A stretch of DNA of 34,465 nucleotides from positions 1-34,465 of the forward strand of contig JADFLH010000012.1 of the NCBI GenBank assembly GCA_022564515.1, given 5' to 3'. The notes under the pieces were generated by a model. That model was not told where the DNA came from. It ran no database searches and saw only the letters and a program-made list of their open reading frames with translations. Origin of the DNA: Nitrososphaerota archaeon. Its GTDB lineage: Archaea; Thermoproteota; Nitrososphaeria; Nitrososphaerales; Nitrosopumilaceae. A program made the translations under genes and the position numbers. Shown here piece after piece: positions 29,932-34,465 of the stretch (the first letter of the stretch is position 1; each line of letters opens with the position of its first letter).

Positions 29932-30300
29932 TCAGAGATAATGTATTTTCACATGATTATTGTGCTCAACTTCGTACTGAGTTACAAATCCACAGTGAGT
30001 GCAAGTAAACATTTTTGCTACTGGTTTTGGTTTCCTTTGTATTGATTTTCCAGTGATTGACTTTATCAAAATAATATCAGAGTTGGAAATTACTGCAAAG
30101 TTTCTTGTCTCCCCAATAGAATCTAAAAATTCCCTGATAGCAGTAATTACTGCTTTTTTATCAATTATTTCATGTTCTTCAACAGGAGATAATGTGAATT
30201 CATGTAGCTTTAGTGTAGGAATGGCTGCAACTTGATCTGAAACATAAACAAGTAACTCGTTTTTTATTGGTTCAACGTCGCGGCAATCAATAGTCACCAT
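29932..30300 (-). CDS. Protein with C-terminal C2H2 zinc finger
   Basis: A 122-residue protein: an alpha/beta domain of about 85 residues (NELLVYVSDQVAAIPTLKLH, then AVITAIREFLDSIGE and NFAVISNSDIILIKS), a Lys/Pro linker (RKPKPVAK), and a C-terminal finger MFTCTHCGFVTQYEVEHNNH. The domain ahead of the finger is not one I recognise. ATG start at 30300; 88 bp of divergent promoter separates it from the plus-strand gene at 30389. Confidence 0.7.
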   Translation of the reverse strand: MVTIDCRDVEPIKNELLVYVSDQVAAIPTLKLHEFTLSPVEEHEIIDKKAVITAIREFLDSIGETRNFAVISNSDIILIKSITGKSIQRKPKPVAKMFTCTHCGFVTQYEVEHNNHVKIHYL

Positions 30301-30388
30301 AATTTTTCATTGTAAAAACTCTATTTTAGTTTAACAAAGAGAGGATTTTATTAAAGAATTATTCAATTACACTAGTATAATTTAGGAT

Positions 30389-30772
30389 ATGGATTCAGAA
30401 ACATTTGGTATAGAGAAAGGATTTGGTCAGAAGGTAATCTCTTGGATTAATGAACAAGCCAAAAAAAACAAATCAAAATTTGAAGCTAGATTATATGATT
30501 ATGATATTACAACAAAAAATTTTGGAACATTTGAAATGTTTTCTTGGATTGGAGACATTCAAGTTATAAGAAATCTAGTTGTTAAGGCCAGCAAACGGTT
30601 TAAGGTAAAAATAATTGAAGGAGGCTACACACCAAAAGAAAGAACATTTACAATGAAAAAATCAGATTATGCCATAGTTAGAAAAGGTGACAAAGTTCTT
30701 GGGCATTTAGAATTTGAATCATCAAGATTTGGTTTTGAAAAATGGAAAATAAAAGATGAAGAGCGAAGATAA
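30389..30772 (+). CDS. Protein of unknown function, 127 residues
   Basis: A soluble, Lys-rich, Cys-free protein: MDSETFGIEKGFGQKVISWI at the start, KRFKVKIIEGGYTPKERTF in the middle and DKVLGHLEFESSRFGFEKW near the end. The alternating strand/helix pattern suggests a small alpha/beta fold. It overlaps the dehydrogenase gene by 17 nt, so the two are co-transcribed. No family recognised. Confidence 0.65.
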   Translation: MDSETFGIEKGFGQKVISWINEQAKKNKSKFEARLYDYDITTKNFGTFEMFSWIGDIQVIRNLVVKASKRFKVKIIEGGYTPKERTFTMKKSDYAIVRKGDKVLGHLEFESSRFGFEKWKIKDEERR

Positions 30773-31667
30773 AGTTGGACTAGTTGGAACGGGAATGCTA
30801 GGAAATGCAGTTGGATTGCATTTACTAAAAACAGGCTATGATTTGACGGCATACAATAGAACACGAGAAAAAACTTTGGGGCTAGAAAAAAACGGTGCAA
30901 GCATTGTAGATAGCCCAATGGATGTTGCAAGATCATCAGATTTGGTAATCACTTGTGTAAAAGATGCAAATGCTGTGAAAAGTGTTTCCTTTGAAAAAAA
31001 TGGAATTGTTGAAGGAAGACATGAGAATTTGGTTGTAGCAGATATGAGCACCATCAATCCAATAGAATCAAGAAAAATTGCAAACAAATTAAATGACTTC
31101 AATATAGTAATGCTAGACATTCCTGTAATGGGTGGCCCTAATGTTGCAATAAAAGGAGAATTGGTTCTAATGGTCTCTGGTGATGAAAATGCTTTCAACA
31201 AACACAAAAAAATTTTTGAGGTAATTGCAAGACAAGTTTTTTTCCTTGGCAAAAACGGAGTTGCTCATTCTGTTAAGCTGGCTTTGAATCTTCAAATAGT
31301 AATGTTAGCTCTTGCGATTTCTGAAGGAATAACTTTGGCCAGAGCTTCCTCTGTAGATCCCGAAGTTTTTTTGAAAATTCTAAATTCTACATACTTTAAA
31401 ACTGGCATGAGTGAAAACAAGGCCTACAAAATGATCAAAGATAAATTCGAACCAACGTTTACTTTAAAAAATATGAAAAAGGATCTTGGCACAATAAATG
31501 AAACTGCAAAATCACTTGGTTTGAACTTGCCAATGAGTTTCAAGGCTGAAGAACTGTACAGAACTGCAATCGAAGATGGATTTGGCGATCTTGATTATAC
31601 TGGAATTTTAGCTTACCTAAAGCAAGCAACAAAGACTGAAAATTTGCAAAATAGATTGGATGAATGA
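30756..31667 (+). CDS. NAD(P)-dependent beta-hydroxyacid dehydrogenase
   Basis: A 303-residue member of the 3-hydroxyisobutyrate dehydrogenase/tartronate semialdehyde reductase family. The Rossmann motif is VGLVGTGMLGNAVGLHLLKT (about residues 8-27), the substrate-binding signature LDIPVMGGPNVAIKGEL (about 124-140), and the catalytic Lys lies in GKNGVAHSVKLALN (about 165-178). A C-terminal KKDLGTINETAKSLGLNLPM helix is typical. Arg in YNRTREK after the second strand favours NADP. The substrate cannot be fixed from sequence. Confidence 0.9.
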   Translation: MKSEDKVGLVGTGMLGNAVGLHLLKTGYDLTAYNRTREKTLGLEKNGASIVDSPMDVARSSDLVITCVKDANAVKSVSFEKNGIVEGRHENLVVADMSTINPIESRKIANKLNDFNIVMLDIPVMGGPNVAIKGELVLMVSGDENAFNKHKKIFEVIARQVFFLGKNGVAHSVKLALNLQIVMLALAISEGITLARASSVDPEVFLKILNSTYFKTGMSENKAYKMIKDKFEPTFTLKNMKKDLGTINETAKSLGLNLPMSFKAEELYRTAIEDGFGDLDYTGILAYLKQATKTENLQNRLDE

Positions 31668-31730
31668 GTCCATTTAACCCTTTCTGTAGATATTGTTAAA
31701 AACGTCTTAATCCTTTAAAGGCTAGATTAA

Positions 31731-31883
31731 TTGTCTGAAGATACTACTATCAAAATAAAAGGTAAAGTCCTTAGTGATTTAAGAAAAGTTAAGGGACAAA
31801 TTCAATCAAAGAGTGATGAAAAAATAACATTTAATGAAACTATACAAGAATTAATCGCATATTACAAAAAACGTCATAGATAA
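31731..31883 (+). CDS. 50-residue RHH/antitoxin-like protein, TTG start
   Basis: The frame from TTG 31731 to TAA 31881 encodes MSEDTTIKIKGKVLSDLRKV and, after a linker, DEKITFNETIQELIAYYKKR. The strand-helix-helix order and the late 'FNETIQELIAYY' helix resemble VapB-like or ribbon-helix-helix DNA-binding proteins. A TATA-like CTTTAAAG lies at about 31713-31720, slightly close to the start. No toxin gene follows; the next gene is convergent. It marks the last clearly native-looking gene before the right-hand block. Confidence 0.6.
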   Translation: MSEDTTIKIKGKVLSDLRKVKGQIQSKSDEKITFNETIQELIAYYKKRHR

Positions 31884-31889
31884 AATCAG

Positions 31890-33758
31890 TCAGTTTATTT
31901 CACAACCTCGTTTTTCTAACATTTTTAATAATCGTTTTACGGTTCGTTTTGGAAACCCTACATTATGATATTCTATATTTTCGTTACCAGTTGGTGCGCC
32001 TTCTATAGTACGCCATCCTCCAATTTTAATAAATTCAACATAACGAATCAGTTGTTCTGTTTCCTTATCATAATAGGGATGATTTTCTAATTCTTTTTTT
32101 GTAAATAGCTTATGAATTATGTTGTTTAAAGGACTAAGAACATTTACAGGCTCAGGGTCTTTATGTAATGTATCAGCATTTTTCCAATCAATACCAGGAA
32201 TGGACATTCCATAAACTACTCTACAAATGCTACAAAAATAACCAAGATAATCTCTTGTTGATCTAAGATATAATTTCAAAATTGTTGGTTTTACCTTTTC
32301 GCCTTGTGAAGGAAAAACAGGATCTTGATTCTGTCCGCAATAAATACACTCTTTATGATTTTTTTTCCTAGTTTCATTTAACAATTCATAATCATTTTTA
32401 GGGATAAGGTAAACCCAAAATGCTCCGATTACTCTAAGTTGCTCAAGTCTAAAATTGCTCATGTAAGTACATTTCTTACAAATGTAGAATGCTGAAATAT
32501 CCTTATGAGTCGGATATGTTTTATCGATTTTTTCACCATTCTTATCTAAAACATTATAGGATTTTTTATAATACTCAATAGTCATATCTGTTAATTTTTG
32601 GTAAGCTTCAGAAAGAGTTTTCATCGCTTCCATATATACATCGGCATGTTTGCTTGCCATAACGTCTGGATCTTTATACACATTGTCAGAGTCGAATCTA
32701 ACGTATCTGGTCGACTGTTCAACAAAGAAAGCTAATTGGTCATAAGCAAGTTCTCTAATAAACAACTGACTAACATTATTGCCGACCATTGGAATCCAAA
32801 CAGTATTAGCTATGCTCTTGTGACTATATTTTCCGTACCATTTTCTAAAGAAATCTTGCGATTTAGCTATGCCTTTTTGTATTGCTTCAGAAGGCGCCCT
32901 AAAATCCCTTTCTGCTAACCACTTTAAACTATCATCAGTAATGTCTGTCGTCTCTTCTTCTATTTGACCTTTAATCGCGTCCAACATATGCACTCTGAAA
33001 TCCTTTGGGTTTCTGCTAAAATAAGATCCAAACGCTCCAAAAACCTCTGGTGGAACATCTGATCTTATTGCATAAATAGGATCTTCCGCAGAAGTAACAA
33101 AAACATCCAAAACATTCTTGTCCAAATCTGAAAATTCGGAGTCTTCTAAATTCGCCAAATACTCTTTAACATGGGGCCAACTTATTTTTGTCCAGTCTTC
33201 AATAATATTATTTGGATCAGAAAATATTTTTTCGATTTCCTCTAAGGAATAAAACTGTCCGTGAGCCATCTCTCGACTTCCTTTTTCTACCTGACGAGTT
33301 GTTTCAGCTACAGCAATAGTACCAAAATGAACTTTCCCAACATCATTCGAATCATCATTTAGAAAACCAATTATCTTCGGCACAGGATATTCATCCATCT
33401 TAACTTCTTCTTTTAGTTCTCTCATCATAGAAACAAAGATAGGGTCGGATGTTTCTTCTTTGTCTATGTGTCCCCCAACTCCACCACTCCATTTATCTTT
33501 AAGTCTCTGCTCTGTATAACCCGAGTCAACAGATCTTCTATAAAAAAACACTTGCTTTGTCACAGGATTCACAATCCAAACGTAAGGTATTATTTGCTTA
33601 AAATTAAAGTCTGTTTCAAGCTCGTCAGTTCTTTCCTTGTATTCATAATTTTTTAATATAGTGTCAAAAAAATCTCTTTCGTTTATAGGTAAAAAACCCT
33701 GGAAATGCTTATCATCAAATAATAAATCTCTTTTAACAACCAAAATCTCCTTCACCAT
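31890..33758 (-). CDS. NUDIX domain fused to a divergent ThyX-like domain
   Basis: Residues 1 to about 175 form a NUDIX hydrolase domain: GGVGGHIDKEE then MMRELKEEVKM (about 92-118) fit the Nudix box. The rest resembles flavin-dependent thymidylate synthase: YGKYSHKSIANTVWIP (about 307-322) corresponds to the ThyX GHxS region and FFVEQSTRYVRF (about 343-354) to its ExSxRY segment. The RHR part of the ThyX RHRxxS motif is absent. Three CxxC pairs (CKKC, CIYC, CSIC, about 424-510) suggest a zinc-binding insertion. Length 622. It overlaps the truncated kae1 by 26 nt. Activity is unknown; nucleotide-related by architecture. Confidence 0.75.
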   Translation of the reverse strand: MVKEILVVKRDLLFDDKHFQGFLPINERDFFDTILKNYEYKERTDELETDFNFKQIIPYVWIVNPVTKQVFFYRRSVDSGYTEQRLKDKWSGGVGGHIDKEETSDPIFVSMMRELKEEVKMDEYPVPKIIGFLNDDSNDVGKVHFGTIAVAETTRQVEKGSREMAHGQFYSLEEIEKIFSDPNNIIEDWTKISWPHVKEYLANLEDSEFSDLDKNVLDVFVTSAEDPIYAIRSDVPPEVFGAFGSYFSRNPKDFRVHMLDAIKGQIEEETTDITDDSLKWLAERDFRAPSEAIQKGIAKSQDFFRKWYGKYSHKSIANTVWIPMVGNNVSQLFIRELAYDQLAFFVEQSTRYVRFDSDNVYKDPDVMASKHADVYMEAMKTLSEAYQKLTDMTIEYYKKSYNVLDKNGEKIDKTYPTHKDISAFYICKKCTYMSNFRLEQLRVIGAFWVYLIPKNDYELLNETRKKNHKECIYCGQNQDPVFPSQGEKVKPTILKLYLRSTRDYLGYFCSICRVVYGMSIPGIDWKNADTLHKDPEPVNVLSPLNNIIHKLFTKKELENHPYYDKETEQLIRYVEFIKIGGWRTIEGAPTGNENIEYHNVGFPKRTVKRLLKMLEKRGCEIN

Positions 33759-34332
33759 AAGGTAATTCTATAAAATTTTTCGATTTTAAGCTTAGTTCAT
33801 AGATTTTTGGTCCGCCGGGAAAACCAAGGCCAATATACCTTGCAAAAGCATCCAAGAAATTGCCAACTCCCTGATCCAAAGTCTCTCCAAAAATCCTGTA
33901 TTTGCCTGATTCATAACCAATAACTTGGGTGTTTGCACCTGAAGCATACAATAAAACAGGATCTTTTGCTTTGCTCATTAGTTTTCCTATTTCCAGATGC
34001 GCAATGGCATGATTAACAGGAACAATAGGGATATTTAATTTTTGACTTAAAATACGTGCAGCAAAAGTCCCTATCCTCAAGCACTGCCCAATTCCGGGAC
34101 CTTGTGCAAAAGAGATTATATCAATATCTTCTAATTTTAATTTAGAATTTTTAAGTGCTTTTTTAATAATTTTATCACAAACATCAATATGATGCTGCGC
34201 AGCCTTAAATGGAATTATGCCTCCTTTTTTGGTCGTAAAACTATCTTTGACATTGGCTAAAATTTTTCCTTCTGAATTTACAATTCCAACTCCGAAAGTA
34301 TGGGCTGTGGATTCTATTCCTAAACATATCAT
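33733..34332 (-). CDS. Kae1/TsaD tRNA t6A protein, C-terminally truncated
   Basis: Kae1/TsaD transfers threonylcarbamoyl to A37 of ANN-decoding tRNAs. The N-terminal half is clear: MICLGIESTAHTFGVGIVNS, GGIIPFKAAQHHIDVCDK, FAQGPGIGQCLRIGTFAA and the metal-binding NHAIAHLEIG, then GETLDQGVGNFLDAFARYIG. The usual SGGxT is SGANTQ here. At LPY the family continues with about 120 residues (the rest of the ATPase core), but this frame reads GEGDFGC and stops, after 199 residues. The truncation coincides with the start of the NUDIX-ThyX gene. It cannot be a complete enzyme as read. Confidence 0.85.
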   Translation of the reverse strand: MICLGIESTAHTFGVGIVNSEGKILANVKDSFTTKKGGIIPFKAAQHHIDVCDKIIKKALKNSKLKLEDIDIISFAQGPGIGQCLRIGTFAARILSQKLNIPIVPVNHAIAHLEIGKLMSKAKDPVLLYASGANTQVIGYESGKYRIFGETLDQGVGNFLDAFARYIGLGFPGGPKIYELSLKSKNFIELPYGEGDFGC

Positions 34333-34377
34333 AATAAATAGAATATAAATAATGTTTAAAAGATTATCTTAAAGAAA

Positions 34378-34465
34378 TTATCTTCCTGGCATTTCTTGAG
34401 CTATAGTCTCTAAATCGCTTTGAGTTAAATTAATATCAATAACATCACAACCAGGCAAAAGTACA
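34378..34465 (-). CDS. 3' end of an unidentified gene
   Basis: The minus-strand frame enters from the right edge and ends with TAA at 34378-34380. The visible 28-residue tail includes PGCDVIDINLTQSDLE and ends TIAQEMPGR. It is on the same strand as kae1, 45 nt upstream of it, so it may belong to the same operon. Too short to identify. Confidence 0.5.
   Translation of the reverse strand, partial: VLLPGCDVIDINLTQSDLETIAQEMPGR

Noticed and set aside
30836-31252. 138-residue minus-strand frame inside the dehydrogenase gene
   Set aside because: Shadow of a well-supported dehydrogenase with all family motifs on the plus strand.

Overview
The window reads as a chromosome segment of an AT-rich ammonia-oxidising archaeon of the Nitrosopumilus type (Nitrososphaerota/Thaumarchaeota). 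The basis is archaeal-type PheS/PheT, TrpRS, ValRS and PPAT, intron-bearing tRNAs with bulge-helix-bulge splice sites, TATA boxes 25-28 nt upstream of start codons (leaderless mRNAs), and small zinc-finger and KNNAGWW-repeat proteins that I associate with this group. No database search was possible, so the lineage is an inference.

Layout. 1-2700: four tRNAs (Thr partial, Leu with two introns, Ile with one, Ala with none), a winged-helix regulator, a small RHH-like protein, a thioredoxin-fold protein and a 35-residue membrane microprotein. 2741-9278: a secreted protein, PPAT (CoA synthesis), and a divergent aminoacyl-tRNA synthetase block (trpS on minus, pheS-pheT on plus) around one shared TATA element. 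9292-9460: a probable two-hairpin H/ACA-like RNA. 9518-14063: a frame-broken EVE gene, a stand-alone RAM domain, an HExxH protein, aconitase and a tRNA-Trp with two introns. 14152-18727: a membrane-anchored protein, a zinc ribbon, a decayed GIY-YIG gene, the pdxS-pdxT vitamin B6 operon and two secreted proteins. 18728-24442: valS, a PTPS-like and a pterin dehydratase gene, a stand-alone asparagine-synthase domain and purB. 24443-26850: an accessory-looking stretch with a three-copy 19-nt repeat, a second structured RNA candidate, a SHOCT protein, a phasin-like protein, a 30-residue zinc finger and a frame-broken zinc ribbon. 26859-31883: a BtuF-like protein, a DsbA-like thioredoxin beside a four-helix membrane protein, two C2H2-containing proteins, a hydroxyacid dehydrogenase and a small TTG-start protein. 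31890-34465: a NUDIX/ThyX-like fusion, a Kae1/TsaD gene cut at about 60% of its length, and the tail of one more gene. This last block looks different from the rest and may be transferred DNA or a chimeric join.

How it fits together: most of the window is housekeeping (tRNAs and four synthetase genes, TCA cycle, CoA, PLP, purine and pterin steps). The strongest unexplained signals are the two structured RNAs, the doubly interrupted tRNA genes, the DsbA/membrane-protein pair and the right-hand junction. Four genes carry frame breaks, most of them at homopolymers, so either gene decay or consensus error affects this sequence.
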